Origin: 40-80 sp964503665
GTDB lineage: Bacteria; Bacteroidota; Bacteroidia; Flavobacteriales_D; Crocinitomicaceae
DNA: 64,000 nt
Direction of reading: 5' to 3'
Assembly (NCBI GenBank): GCA_964503665.1
Contig: CAZDAR010000005.1
Span: 33,251-97,250 of the forward strand
In this document: in pieces, positions 44,814 through 54,650 of the stretch
Numbering within the stretch: the first letter of the stretch is position 1
How the letters are laid out: each line of letters opens with the position of its first letter
Translations under genes and position numbers: made by a program
Notes under the pieces: generated by a model
What the model was told of the DNA's origin: nothing
Database searches by the model: none
What the model saw: the letters and a program-made list of their open reading frames with translations, nothing else

Positions 44814-46052
44814 TTAGTCACTAATCACTACTCTATCAATTAATTGATCTCCAAATGCATATGGAATGTAGGCTAAGGAAGGAACCTTTTTAGTAATCAT
44901 CACATTGCCACGCTTCCCTTTTGTAATCGTCCCTACCTCATCTTGTAATTCTAACGCTTTAGCCGCATTAATAGTCATCGCGTTAAAAGCTTCTTCAGGA
45001 GTTAAGCGCATTTTGACACACGCCAAACTCCAAACTACCGACATGTTGGAATTGGGTGTCGTCCCAGGATTAAAATCAGATGCTAATGCGATGGGTAAAT
45101 CAGCATTTATCATCTTTCGTGCATCGGCATATGGAATATTGATAAAGTGGGAACAGCCCGGTAAAAGTGTAGGGATACAATTCGTTCCTTTTAATTGTTC
45201 AATGTCATTATCACTAATCTCCTCTAAATGATCAACTGAAACGGCTCCTAATTCAATTGCTTTTTCAATTCCACCCAAAACACTAAATTGATTCACATGG
45301 ACCTTTGGCTTCAATCCGTATTTTTTCCCGGCTAAAAGAATGCGTTCCATCTCTTCTACAGAGAAATAATTACGTTCACAGAAAACATCAATATAATCTG
45401 CTAAGTTTTCAGCTGCAATTTTCGGTAACATCTCATTTATTATCAAAGAAATATAGCCTTCGTGATTTTCTTTAAATTCTTTTGGAAAGGCATGTGCCCC
45501 CAAAAAAGTAGCTTTTATGGGAATCGTGAAATGATTTTTCAATCGTTTAATAACACGTAACATTTTTAATTCTGCTTCAACACTCAACCCATAACCTGAT
45601 TTAATTTCCAATGCACCTGTTCCATACGCAATCATATTTTCTACACGTGATTTCGCTTCATCAAATAAGATATCCTCCGATTTTTCTTGCAAACGACGAA
45701 CGGAATTTAAAATCCCTCCTCCTTTAAAGGCAATTTCTTCGTAGGTTAATCCGTTGATTCTGTCTACAAATTCTTCTTCTCTTGGTTGAGCAAAAACAGT
45801 GTGCGAGTGAGCGTCAACAAAAGTGGGTAAAACATATCTATCTGTTGCGTCAATTGTTTCAGTAATTAGTTCTTTAATTGGCGCTATGAAATCTTTCATT
45901 GAACCATAATTGGCTATTTTGCCATCTTGAAGAATTAAAAATGCGTTCTCAATGATGGGAAGATGCTTCATCATTTCACCTGACAAAAAAGATGGAAAAT
46001 TTTCACCTACTTGAACGAGGCCTTTAATATTAATTATGTTAATTGTTGCCAT
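44814..46052 (-). CDS. hutI: imidazolonepropionase
   Basis: HutI hydrolyses imidazolone propionate to formiminoglutamate, the third step of histidine breakdown. The 412-residue amidohydrolase shows the metal site DAHSHTVFAQPREEEF (~80-95), the FLGAHAFP strand, VHVNQFS, and DHLEEISD and SDFNPGT late in the barrel. hutH, hutU and hutG are not nearby, so the pathway is scattered or partial. The gene is leftward, convergent with the ArsC/Spx-like gene. Confidence 0.94.
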   Translation of the reverse strand: MATINIINIKGLVQVGENFPSFLSGEMMKHLPIIENAFLILQDGKIANYGSMKDFIAPIKELITETIDATDRYVLPTFVDAHSHTVFAQPREEEFVDRINGLTYEEIAFKGGGILNSVRRLQEKSEDILFDEAKSRVENMIAYGTGALEIKSGYGLSVEAELKMLRVIKRLKNHFTIPIKATFLGAHAFPKEFKENHEGYISLIINEMLPKIAAENLADYIDVFCERNYFSVEEMERILLAGKKYGLKPKVHVNQFSVLGGIEKAIELGAVSVDHLEEISDNDIEQLKGTNCIPTLLPGCSHFINIPYADARKMINADLPIALASDFNPGTTPNSNMSVVWSLACVKMRLTPEEAFNAMTINAAKALELQDEVGTITKGKRGNVMITKKVPSLAYIPYAFGDQLIDRVVISD

Positions 46053-46302
46053 TTATTCGATGTTGTGGGGCTAAATTACGATTTATAGTCCATGAATTAA
46101 AATACAATTTAAAAATAACAGTTGATTTATAATGCTTCAATATCAAATCAGTCAAGTGTAGTGATTTAATATAGAAAATGGCCTTCTAAAAAAAATGAAT
46201 CTAAACAACGGTGTTTTTCATCATATATGACTTCATTTTAACATTATTATCAAAAAAAACCCCATATTTGAAAAATCTAAAAGCATATTATACTCCAAGT
46301 TA

Positions 46303-47301
46303 ATGGAAGAAAATTATAAAGTAGGCGTCATTGGAGGAGGAAGTTGGGCAACGGCTTTGGTGAAAATATTATGCAATAATGTCACGGATTTAAATTGGTT
46401 TGTTCGGTCTGAAAGTTCGGTCAATTATATCAAAAAATACAAAAGCAATCCTAAATATCTTCAAGGAGTTGAATTAAAAACAGAAAAAATAAATGTTTCA
46501 GATGATTTGGCATGGGTCCTTAAGAATTCGAATGTTATCATCATTGCAACACCATCCGCTTTTTTAGTGAATCTATTCGAAAATATCGACATTACGCTCT
46601 TCAAAGATAAAATCATTTTTTCTGCTGTAAAAGGAATTATACCAGAATACTTATCGATTCCTGCCCGTTATTTTCACAAGTCTTTCGATGTCCCTTACTG
46701 TAATATTGGGATTATTTGCGGTCCATGTCACGCAGAAGAAGTCGCTTTAGAACGATTATCTTATTTAACTGTTGCATGTCAAGATGAATCAATAGCCGAA
46801 GATATGGCGGAAGTTTTAGCGTGTCGCTATATTAAAACAACCGTTTCTGATGATCTATTTGGAACAGAGTTAAGTGCCGTTCTTAAAAACGTTTATGCCA
46901 TTGCTTCTGGAATATGCTCGGGTATAGGATATGGAGATAATTTTCAAGCAGTTTTGATTGCTAACGCAATACAAGAAATAGAAGACTTTATCGACGAGGT
47001 AAGCCCAATCCATAGGGACGTTAAATCAAGTGCATATTTAGGTGATTTACTGGTAACCGCTTATTCTCAGTTTTCCAGAAATAGAACCTTTGGTCACATG
47101 ATTGGAAAAGGATATTCAGTCAAGTCTGCACAAATGGAAATGGACATGATTGCAGAAGGGTATTATGCCGTGAAAAGCATCATGGAAATCAACAAAAAAT
47201 TTAACGTTGAAATGCCAATTGTTGAAGCCGTTTACAATATCCTCTACGAAAAAATATCTCCTATTATTGAAATTCGTATCTTGACTGACAAGCTCAGTTA
47301 A
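46303..47301 (+). CDS. gpsA: glycerol-3-phosphate dehydrogenase [NAD(P)+]
   Basis: GpsA reduces dihydroxyacetone phosphate to sn-glycerol-3-phosphate for phospholipid synthesis. The 332-residue protein has the Rossmann motif VIGGGSWATALVKIL (8-22), IIATPSAFL (~83), FSAVKGI with the catalytic Lys region, GPCHAEEV (~146), the catalytic ELSAVLKNVYAIASGI (~190-205), and a GDLLVT segment. It is a single gene; the nuo promoter follows. Confidence 0.94.
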   Translation: MEENYKVGVIGGGSWATALVKILCNNVTDLNWFVRSESSVNYIKKYKSNPKYLQGVELKTEKINVSDDLAWVLKNSNVIIIATPSAFLVNLFENIDITLFKDKIIFSAVKGIIPEYLSIPARYFHKSFDVPYCNIGIICGPCHAEEVALERLSYLTVACQDESIAEDMAEVLACRYIKTTVSDDLFGTELSAVLKNVYAIASGICSGIGYGDNFQAVLIANAIQEIEDFIDEVSPIHRDVKSSAYLGDLLVTAYSQFSRNRTFGHMIGKGYSVKSAQMEMDMIAEGYYAVKSIMEINKKFNVEMPIVEAVYNILYEKISPIIEIRILTDKLS

Positions 47302-47465
47302 ACTCTTAATTTCTTATTAATATCACCAATATTCCTAATTTAGAATCATTCTTGTTTACGGGTTTAGAAAATTCAATTTGTTTTAAATCAAATAGTTAGT
47401 TTATTAGTGGAATAGTATATTAAACACTAATATACCCATATTAAGGTTGTAAGTAATGAGGACTG

Positions 47466-47495
47466 TTGATTAGTTGTTAATAAGTTTTAATTTTG
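47466..47495 (+). promoter_or_regulatory. promoter of the nuo operon
   Basis: TTG at 47466-47468, a 19-base spacer and TAATTTTG at 47488-47495 match the Bacteroidota -33/-7 consensus. The nuoA ATG lies 24 bases downstream of the -7 element. No other good promoter is evident inside the tightly packed operon. Confidence 0.6.
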
Positions 47496-47519
47496 TGAGT
47501 GATTTTTTAAAGGAAAACT

Positions 47520-47885
47520 ATGTCTTCAAATGTTGATTTTATTCCAATTATAGTACAGGCGATGGTCGCCGTTGTATTCTCTTTGGCTGTAATCTTTTTA
47601 GTACCAAAATTAGGCCCTAAATTACATTCTCGAAAGAAGGATATGAATTTTGAATGTGGACTTGAGTCTGTCGGTGACGCTCGTTTCCCTGTTCCTGTTC
47701 GATATTTTATGGTAGCTATCTTATTCGTGCTATTTGATGTAGAGGTTATTTTCTTCTACCCTTATGCCGTTAACTTCTCTGCACTGCAGTTAAGTGGTTT
47801 GTTTGCAGTTCTCATATTTGTTGGGTTTTTCTTTATTGGATTTATATATATCATTAAAAAAGGAGCATTAGAATGGCACAATTAG
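47520..47885 (+). CDS. nuoA: NADH-quinone oxidoreductase subunit A
   Basis: The 121-residue membrane subunit has three helices. The conserved loop FECGLESVGDARFPVPVRYFMVAIL-type block (residues ~43-60) and the acidic FDVEVIFFYP helix identify NuoA. It forms part of the quinone-site end of the membrane arm. It is the first gene of the 14-gene operon and overlaps nuoB by 13 bases. Confidence 0.96.
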   Translation: MSSNVDFIPIIVQAMVAVVFSLAVIFLVPKLGPKLHSRKKDMNFECGLESVGDARFPVPVRYFMVAILFVLFDVEVIFFYPYAVNFSALQLSGLFAVLIFVGFFFIGFIYIIKKGALEWHN

Positions 47886-48436
47886 AAAATGATAAACCAG
47901 TAGATAGCATCAATTATGGAGGTGAATTCCAATTGACGATGTTGGATAAAGTAATTGGTGCAGCACGTGCTAATTCACTATGGCCATTGCCATTCGCAAC
48001 TTCTTGTTGTGGAATTGCATACATGGCAACAATGGGTTCACATTATGATTTAGCCCGTTTTGGAATGGAAAGAATGTCTTTCTCTCCTCGTCAAGCGGAT
48101 TTGTTAATTGTAGCTGGAACTATCTCAAAGAAATTAGCACCGATATTAAAACAAGTATATGAGCAAATGTCTGAGCCTAAATGGGTGATTTCAGTTGGTG
48201 CGTGTGCTTCTTCTGGTGGTTTTTTCGACACCTATAGCGTTTTACAAGGTATTGACCGTGTGATTCCTGTAGATGTTTATGTTCCTGGATGTCCACCGAG
48301 ACCTGAACAAATATTAGATGGCGTCATGAATATCCAAAAATTAGTTCGTAATGAATCACTTCGTAGAAGATATTCAGAAGAGTATAAACATTTGTTGTCT
48401 AATTACAACATTGAAAACGATATCAAAGTCAAATGA
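47873..48436 (+). CDS. nuoB: NADH-quinone oxidoreductase subunit B
   Basis: NuoB (187 residues) carries the terminal 4Fe-4S cluster N2, which passes electrons to quinone. The ligands are visible: adjacent Cys in ATSCCGIAYMA, one in GACASSGG and one in VPGCPPRPEQ. The stop overlaps the nuoC start as ATGA. Confidence 0.97.
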   Translation: MAQLENDKPVDSINYGGEFQLTMLDKVIGAARANSLWPLPFATSCCGIAYMATMGSHYDLARFGMERMSFSPRQADLLIVAGTISKKLAPILKQVYEQMSEPKWVISVGACASSGGFFDTYSVLQGIDRVIPVDVYVPGCPPRPEQILDGVMNIQKLVRNESLRRRYSEEYKHLLSNYNIENDIKVK

Positions 48437-48945
48437 GTCTAAGTAAAATTACAAACGAAGAGCTTTTATCCTTTTTGCAAACTGCATTTGGTGAAAGCAT
48501 CTTGGAACATAATGAAGCTTTTGGCTTAATGAACGTTTATGTTCCCGCAACGAAAGCGAAGGAAGTGGTGAAATGGTTGAAAGAAAATGAAACCATTAAA
48601 ATGGGTTATTTAACCAACATTGCCGCTATTCATTATCCAGATAATAAAGGAGCTGAATTAGAAGTAATCTATCAGTTACACAGCTTAACGAATAATGTTC
48701 GTTTACGTGTGAAATCGAAACTTTCCATTGAGCAACCAGAAATTGAAACAATTGTGGATGTTTTTGCAGGTGCCAATTGGATGGAAAGAGAAACATATGA
48801 TTTCTTTGGAGTAATTTTTAAAGGACATCCGAATCTTAAAAAGATTTTGAATATGGAAGATCAAGATTACTTCCCAATGCGCAAAGAGTATCCTTTGGAA
48901 GATCGCACGAGAGAAGATAAAGATAACCGCTTTTTTGGAAGATGA
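48433..48945 (+). CDS. nuoC: NADH-quinone oxidoreductase subunit C
   Basis: The 170-residue 30-kDa-type subunit of the peripheral arm has the family signature NWMERETYDFFGVIFKGHP (~115-134), then LKKILNMED and FPMRKEYPLEDRTRED at the C-terminus. It is separate from nuoD, unlike the nuoCD fusion of enterobacteria. Confidence 0.96.
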   Translation: MSLSKITNEELLSFLQTAFGESILEHNEAFGLMNVYVPATKAKEVVKWLKENETIKMGYLTNIAAIHYPDNKGAELEVIYQLHSLTNNVRLRVKSKLSIEQPEIETIVDVFAGANWMERETYDFFGVIFKGHPNLKKILNMEDQDYFPMRKEYPLEDRTREDKDNRFFGR

Positions 48946-50171
48946 TTATGGAAGATATCAAAAAATACAACAATTCAGATATCGGAGCTAAGCGCGATAC
49001 AATTGACGGCGAAACTGCTACCCTAAACTTAGGACCAACGCATCCAGCAACACACGGTATTTTTCAAAATATCTTGCAAATTGATGGTGAGACAGTGTTG
49101 TCTTCGGAACAAACAGTTGGTTACATCCATCGTGCTTTTGAGAAACTGGCAGAAAGAAGACCGTTTCATCAAATAACACCTATTACAGACCGTTTGAATT
49201 ACTGTTCTGCTCCATTAAATAACATTGGTTGGCAAATGACCGTTGAGAAATTGGCGGGAATTGAAATTCCAAAGCGTGTTCAATATATGCGTGTTATCAT
49301 CATGGAATTAGCACGTATCGCTGACCACCTTGTTTGTACATCCGTTATTGGAGTGGATTCGGGTGCCTTGACAGGTTTTACATGGGCATTTCAATTACGT
49401 GAGCAGATTTATGATATTTGGGAAGAAGTTTGCGGTTTACGTTTAACGACAAATATTGGTCGAATTGGTGGATTTGAAAGAGATTTCAATCCTGATTTTC
49501 ATAAGAAGTTAACCGAATTCCTTAAAACATTTTCTAAGGCATTTGAAGAATACGATGCTTTGCTTTCTCGCAACAGAATTTTCATGGACAGAACCATCGG
49601 TGTAGGTCCTATTTCTGGTGAAAGAGCGCTAGAATATTCTTTTTCAGGCCCCAACTTAAGAGCGGCAGGTGTTGATTACGATGTTCGGGTGATGAATCCG
49701 TATAGTTCGTACGAAGATTTTGAATTTGATATTCCAGTAGGAACAGGAGGTGATACATACGATCGTTTCATGGTTCGTCAAGAAGAAACACGCCAGAGTT
49801 TAAGAATTATTAAACAGGCTTTTGAAAATTTACCTGAAGGACCATATCACGCAGACGTTCCTGAGTTTTATGTACCCCGAAAAGACGATGTTTATACCAA
49901 AATGGAATCATTAATCTATCAATTTAAGATTGTGATGGGTGAAACGCCGATTCCAGTTGGAGAAGTTTATCATAGTATTGAAGCTGGAAACGGTGAATTA
50001 GGATTCTATTTAACCAGTGATAGTGGTAGAACGCCGTACCGCTTACAATTTAGAAGACCATGTTTTATTTATTACCAAGCATATCCTGAAATGATTACCG
50101 GTCAAAGTATCTCTGATGCTATTGTGACATTGAGTAGTTTGAACGTAATCGCAGGAGAATTAGACGCATAA
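48942..50171 (+). CDS. nuoD: NADH-quinone oxidoreductase subunit D
   Basis: The 409-residue 49-kDa-type subunit forms the quinone-binding site with NuoB. Visible motifs are LGPTHPATHGIFQ (~30), EQTVGYIHRAFEKL, RIADHLVC, TNIGRIGGFERD, RTIGVGPIS and the C-terminal LDA. Two starts are possible: ATG 48942, overlapping the nuoC stop, or ATG 48948 two codons later. Confidence 0.96.
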   Translation: MIMEDIKKYNNSDIGAKRDTIDGETATLNLGPTHPATHGIFQNILQIDGETVLSSEQTVGYIHRAFEKLAERRPFHQITPITDRLNYCSAPLNNIGWQMTVEKLAGIEIPKRVQYMRVIIMELARIADHLVCTSVIGVDSGALTGFTWAFQLREQIYDIWEEVCGLRLTTNIGRIGGFERDFNPDFHKKLTEFLKTFSKAFEEYDALLSRNRIFMDRTIGVGPISGERALEYSFSGPNLRAAGVDYDVRVMNPYSSYEDFEFDIPVGTGGDTYDRFMVRQEETRQSLRIIKQAFENLPEGPYHADVPEFYVPRKDDVYTKMESLIYQFKIVMGETPIPVGEVYHSIEAGNGELGFYLTSDSGRTPYRLQFRRPCFIYYQAYPEMITGQSISDAIVTLSSLNVIAGELDA

Positions 50172-50174
50172 GTT

Positions 50175-50702
50175 ATGTTTGTAACCAAAATTATACAGAA
50201 AGAACGCCCGGTTCTGAGTGAAAAAGCAAAAGCTGAAATTCAGAAAGTACTGGGGTATTATCCAGAAGACAAAGCTAAAAGTGCTATTCTTCGTATTTTA
50301 CACATTGTAGAAGAAGAAGCAGACGGTTGGTTAAGTCCAGACACAATGGATATGGTAGCCGAAATGCTACAAATTGAACCAATTGAAGTCTACGAGGTGG
50401 CAACATTCTACACAATGTTCAATCTTCAACCTGTAGGGAAATACGTTTTTGAAGTGTGTCATACGGGACCTTGTATGCTTGTTGGAAGTGACAACATTCT
50501 GGATCACTTAGAAAAAAAACTAGGTATCAAGATTGGAGAAACGACTTCAGACGGTATGTTTACAATACAAACAACACAATGCCTAGGAGCATGTGGTTAT
50601 GGACCGATGTTACAATGTGGTAAATATTATCACGAAAACTTGACTCCTGAAAAAGTGGATGAGTTAATCGAAGCTTGTAGAAGAGGAGAAGTTACAATTT
50701 AA
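50175..50702 (+). CDS. nuoE: NADH-quinone oxidoreductase subunit E
   Basis: The 175-residue 24-kDa-type subunit has a thioredoxin-like domain holding 2Fe-2S cluster N1a. Ligands are seen in CHTGPC and QCLGACG. ATFYTMFNLQPVGKY is the family signature. The stop overlaps the nuoF start (TAATG). Confidence 0.96.
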   Translation: MFVTKIIQKERPVLSEKAKAEIQKVLGYYPEDKAKSAILRILHIVEEEADGWLSPDTMDMVAEMLQIEPIEVYEVATFYTMFNLQPVGKYVFEVCHTGPCMLVGSDNILDHLEKKLGIKIGETTSDGMFTIQTTQCLGACGYGPMLQCGKYYHENLTPEKVDELIEACRRGEVTI

Positions 50703-52048
50703 TGGGAGTTATGGGAAGCAAATTACTTTTAGAACATATAGACGTACCGGGAATTGAAACGTTTGAAGTATACCGCAAAAATGGCGGTTATCGTTCGGTA
50801 GAAAAAGCCTTAAAAACAATGTCTCCTGAAGAGGTTGTGGAAAAAGTTAAAAAATCTGGATTGAAAGGTCGTGGTGGAGCTGGTTTTCCAACAGGATTAA
50901 AATGGTCTTTTTTAGCTAAGCCTGAGGGCATTCCAAGACATTTAGTTTGCAATGCAGATGAGTCAGAACCAGGAACATTTAAAGATAGATACCTGATGCA
51001 ATATATTCCTCACTTATTAATTGAGGGAATGATTGTTTCTAGTTATGCACTAGGTGCCAATTTATCATATATCTATATTCGTGGAGAGTATATCTTCGTG
51101 ATGGATATTCTTGAAAAAGCAATTGCAGAAGCGTATGCGAATGGCTTTTTAGGAAAAAACATTTTAGGATCTGGTTACGACTTAGATTTAAGAGTTTCTC
51201 CAGGAGGAGGTGCATACATCTGTGGAGAAGAGACAGCATTACTTGAGTCCTTAGAAGGAAAAAGAGGGAATCCTCGTATCAAACCACCTTTCCCAGCTGT
51301 AAAAGGTTTATGGGGAAGACCAACCGTGGTCAATAACGTGGAGAGTTTGGCAACAGTTGTTCCTATTATCAATTTAGGAGCGGAAGAATATGGTAAATTT
51401 GGAACAGAACTAAGTAAAGGAACAAAATTAATTTCTGCATGTGGTAATTTAGAAAGACCCGGAGTGTATGAAATTGACATGAGCATGACGGTAGAGGAAT
51501 TTATCTACGGAGATGATTGGTGTCGTGGTATCAAAAACGGAAAACAACTAAAGGCATTAATTCCTGGTGGTTCTTCCGTTCCTATTTTACCACCCCATTT
51601 GATTACGAAGACAGCCAAAGGAGAGACGCGTTACATGAGTTATGAATCTTTATCCGATGGTGGTTTCATCACAGGATCCATGTTAGGTTCAGGGGGATTT
51701 ATCGTGTTTGATGAAGATCAGTGTATTGTGAAAAATACGTGGAATTTCTCTCGTTTCTATGCCCATGAGTCGTGTGGACAATGTACACCATGTCGCGAAG
51801 GAACGACTTGGATGGAAGAAGTACTCCACCGATTGGATCACGGTAAAGGTGATATGGAAGATATCGCTTTACTAGAAGATATAAATAAAAAAATCGAAGG
51901 GCACACCATTTGTCCATTAGGAGATGCCGCTGCATGGCCAGTTGCCGCAGCAATCAGACATTTCCGTGATGAGTTCGAATGGCATGCACTGAAACCCGAA
52001 GAAGCAATCAAAAGAAATTTTGGGATGCCTCGTAGTGTAATTGTTTAA
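50702..52048 (+). CDS. nuoF: NADH-quinone oxidoreductase subunit F
   Basis: The 448-residue subunit binds NADH and FMN and holds 4Fe-4S cluster N3. Motifs are GLKGRGGAGFPTGLKWSF (~53-70), the Gly-rich GGGAYICGEETALLESLEG (~167-185), and the cluster ligands ESCGQCTPCREG (~353-364) with a later Cys in HTICPLGDAAA. Confidence 0.97.
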   Translation: MGVMGSKLLLEHIDVPGIETFEVYRKNGGYRSVEKALKTMSPEEVVEKVKKSGLKGRGGAGFPTGLKWSFLAKPEGIPRHLVCNADESEPGTFKDRYLMQYIPHLLIEGMIVSSYALGANLSYIYIRGEYIFVMDILEKAIAEAYANGFLGKNILGSGYDLDLRVSPGGGAYICGEETALLESLEGKRGNPRIKPPFPAVKGLWGRPTVVNNVESLATVVPIINLGAEEYGKFGTELSKGTKLISACGNLERPGVYEIDMSMTVEEFIYGDDWCRGIKNGKQLKALIPGGSSVPILPPHLITKTAKGETRYMSYESLSDGGFITGSMLGSGGFIVFDEDQCIVKNTWNFSRFYAHESCGQCTPCREGTTWMEEVLHRLDHGKGDMEDIALLEDINKKIEGHTICPLGDAAAWPVAAAIRHFRDEFEWHALKPEEAIKRNFGMPRSVIV

Positions 52049-52069
52049 TAACAGATTAATTAAGAAGTT

Positions 52070-53056
52070 ATGGTAAAAGTAACCATTGACGGAGTAGAGA
52101 TAGAAGTAGAAGCAGGCACAAGTATCCTTGATGCAGCACGTCAAGCTGGAGGAGCAATTGTTCCACCTGCCATGTGCTACTATTCTTCATTAGAAGATAG
52201 CGGCGGTAGATGTCGTACTTGCTTGGTTGAAGTTTCTAAAGGTTCCGAAAGAGACCCTCGTCCTATGCCAAAACTTGTTGCTTCCTGTAGAACAGAGGTA
52301 CAAGATGGTATGGAAATTAAAAATATTACCAGTGAAAAAGCGTTGGAAGGACGTAAAGGTGTCACTGAGTTTTTGTTAATCAATCACCCCTTGGATTGCC
52401 CTGTTTGTGACCAAGCTGGAGAGTGTGATTTACAAGACTTAAGCTTTGATCACGGTATTGAAGGAAGTCGTTTCCGTGAGGAGAAAAGAACCTTTGCCCC
52501 TATTGATATAGGTGACAAGATAAAGCTTCACATGAATCGTTGTATTTTATGCTATCGTTGTGTATTAGTTGCTAATCAATTGACAGACAAACGTGTTCAT
52601 GGAATAATTCATAGAGGAATCGAAGCAGAAATATCGACTTACATTCAAGCAGCGGTTGACAATGATTTCTCTGGAAACATGATTGACGTTTGCCCTGTTG
52701 GTGCTTTAACCGACAAAACATTTCGTTTTAAATCACGTGTATGGTTCTTAAAACCGATGAATGCACATAGAGAGTGTTCTAAATGTTGCGGTAAAGCCTC
52801 CGTTTGGATGTTTGGAAATGAAATCTACCGTGTAACTGTTCGAAGAGATAAATACCACGAAGTAGAAGTCGTTGACGGAAAAGCTTCATGGATATGTAAC
52901 GAATGTCGCTTTGAATCAAAAGATGTCTCTAAATGGACGATTGAAGGCCCTCGATTGATTGATAGACATTCCGTGATTTCTCAAAATCATTATACGTTAC
53001 CGAATCCTTTGGATGAAAAGAATAAAATTGAAAACAACATTAAAAGTCTTGATTAA
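52070..53056 (+). CDS. nuoG: NADH-quinone oxidoreductase subunit G, short form
   Basis: The 328-residue subunit has the N-terminal ferredoxin-like module. 2Fe-2S ligands lie in MCYYSS and GRCRTCLVEV; the N5-type site is HPLDCPVCDQAGECDL; the next cluster uses NRCILCYRCV and VCPVGAL. Further Cys follow in CSKCCG and WICNEC. The large molybdopterin-type C-terminal domain of E. coli NuoG (~900 residues) is absent, as is common in Bacteroidota. It completes the electron path from FMN to NuoB. Confidence 0.93.
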   Translation: MVKVTIDGVEIEVEAGTSILDAARQAGGAIVPPAMCYYSSLEDSGGRCRTCLVEVSKGSERDPRPMPKLVASCRTEVQDGMEIKNITSEKALEGRKGVTEFLLINHPLDCPVCDQAGECDLQDLSFDHGIEGSRFREEKRTFAPIDIGDKIKLHMNRCILCYRCVLVANQLTDKRVHGIIHRGIEAEISTYIQAAVDNDFSGNMIDVCPVGALTDKTFRFKSRVWFLKPMNAHRECSKCCGKASVWMFGNEIYRVTVRRDKYHEVEVVDGKASWICNECRFESKDVSKWTIEGPRLIDRHSVISQNHYTLPNPLDEKNKIENNIKSLD

Positions 53057-54087
53057 TGGATACTGGATTATTAATTGAAAAAAGTATTCTTATCTTAATA
53101 TTGTTTGGGCTTTCGCTTGGTATTGCAGCCTATCAAACATATTTTGAGAGAAAAGTAGCAGCTTGGATACAAGATCGTATTGGCCCAAACAGAGCTGGAC
53201 CTTACGGAATATTGCAACCATTAGCAGATGGTGGAAAGCTTTTCTTTAAAGAAGACTTTATTCCTGCAAATGCCGATAAGTACTTGTTTATGATTGCCCC
53301 AGGTATTGCAATGACAGTTGCCTTAATGACATCCGCTGTAATTCCTTGGGGACCAGACATTCAAGCATTTGGAAGAACTGTAGTTTTACAAGTAACAGAC
53401 GTTAATATTGGTATCCTATATATTATGGGGGTTACCTCTATCGGTGTGTATGGAATTATGATTGGAGCTTGGGCATCTAACAACAAATACTCTTTGTTCT
53501 CCGCTATTCGTGCTTCATCTCAAATGATTTCGTATGAATTAGCCATGGGATTAAGTGTTATTACCATTGTCTTAATGAGTGGTAGTTTAAGTATCAGAGA
53601 AATTGTAGATGCACAACACGGTTTTAATTGGAACATCTGGTATCAACCTGTGGGGTTTGTCGTGTTCTTCGTGTGTTCAATAGCTGAAACAAACAGAGCT
53701 CCTTTTGACATGGCAGAATGTGAAAGTGAATTAATTACAGGATATCACACAGAGTATGGGGCGATGAAAATGGGCTTCTTCCTTTTCGCAGAGTATGTTA
53801 ACTTATTTATTGCTTCAACAGTAATCGCAGCATTTTTCTTAGGTGGATATAATTTCCCTGGGATGGATTACTTTAGTGGAAATATATTAGCGTTATTGTG
53901 TGTTGCTGTATTCTTTATTAAGATTGTCTTGGTTATTTTTACCTTTATGTGGATTAGATGGACATTACCAAGATTTAGATACGACCAATTAATGCGATTA
54001 GGATGGAAGAAATTAATTCCAATTGCCTTAATTAACTTGGTTATTACGGCTGTAGTAATTGCCTTTTACAAAGGTTGGTTTAACTAA
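53056..54087 (+). CDS. nuoH: NADH-quinone oxidoreductase subunit H
   Basis: The 343-residue membrane subunit has about eight helices and links the peripheral and membrane arms. AAWIQDRIGPNRAGPYGILQPLADGGKL (split here as QDRIGPNRAGPYG and LQPLADGGKLFFKE), SSQMISYELAMG, and ETNRAPFDMAECESELITGYHTEYG-type residues (NRAPFDMAE, ESELITGYHTEY) are characteristic. It overlaps nuoG by one base. Confidence 0.97.
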   Translation: MDTGLLIEKSILILILFGLSLGIAAYQTYFERKVAAWIQDRIGPNRAGPYGILQPLADGGKLFFKEDFIPANADKYLFMIAPGIAMTVALMTSAVIPWGPDIQAFGRTVVLQVTDVNIGILYIMGVTSIGVYGIMIGAWASNNKYSLFSAIRASSQMISYELAMGLSVITIVLMSGSLSIREIVDAQHGFNWNIWYQPVGFVVFFVCSIAETNRAPFDMAECESELITGYHTEYGAMKMGFFLFAEYVNLFIASTVIAAFFLGGYNFPGMDYFSGNILALLCVAVFFIKIVLVIFTFMWIRWTLPRFRYDQLMRLGWKKLIPIALINLVITAVVIAFYKGWFN

Positions 54088-54107
54088 AAGAAATTGAAGA
54101 TAGGATT

Positions 54108-54650
54108 ATGGAAAGTTTGACAAATAGAAAAAAAGAGGTATCCAAAAAAGAAATGACTTTTATGGAGAGCATCTATCTTCCTGCTGTTCTAAAAGGAATG
54201 AGTTTAACGTTGAAACATGTTTTCAAAAAACCGGTTACTTATAGATACCCGAAAGAATTACGTCCTATTGCTCCTGTTTATAGAGGAATGCACGTTTTAA
54301 AAAGAGATGAAGAAGGAAGAGAAAACTGTACTGCATGTGGATTGTGCGCAGTAGCTTGTCCTGCAGAGGCTATTACAATGGTGGCAGCTGAAAGAGAGCC
54401 AGGAGAAGAAAAACTATATAGAGAAGAAAAATATGCAGCAATATATGAAATCAATATGTTGCGTTGTATTTTCTGTGGTTTATGTGAAGAAGCGTGTCCA
54501 AAGGAAGCTATATTCTTGACAGACAGACTTGTTCCAACAGATTTTGAAAGAGAAGAGTTTATTTACGGAAAAGACAAATTAGTCGAGGATGTCAATCACC
54601 GTATTGATATTACAAAACGTCAAAACACTGGTAAAAGAGGAAAAAAATGA
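54108..54650 (+). CDS. nuoI: NADH-quinone oxidoreductase subunit I
   Basis: The 180-residue subunit carries two 4Fe-4S clusters, N6a and N6b. The binding motifs are CTACGLCAVACP (~75-86) and CIFCGLCEEACP (~121-132). GMSLTLKHVFKKPVTYRYP is the usual membrane-associating N-terminal stretch. The stop overlaps the nuoJ ATG as ATGA. Confidence 0.96.
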   Translation: MESLTNRKKEVSKKEMTFMESIYLPAVLKGMSLTLKHVFKKPVTYRYPKELRPIAPVYRGMHVLKRDEEGRENCTACGLCAVACPAEAITMVAAEREPGEEKLYREEKYAAIYEINMLRCIFCGLCEEACPKEAIFLTDRLVPTDFEREEFIYGKDKLVEDVNHRIDITKRQNTGKRGKK

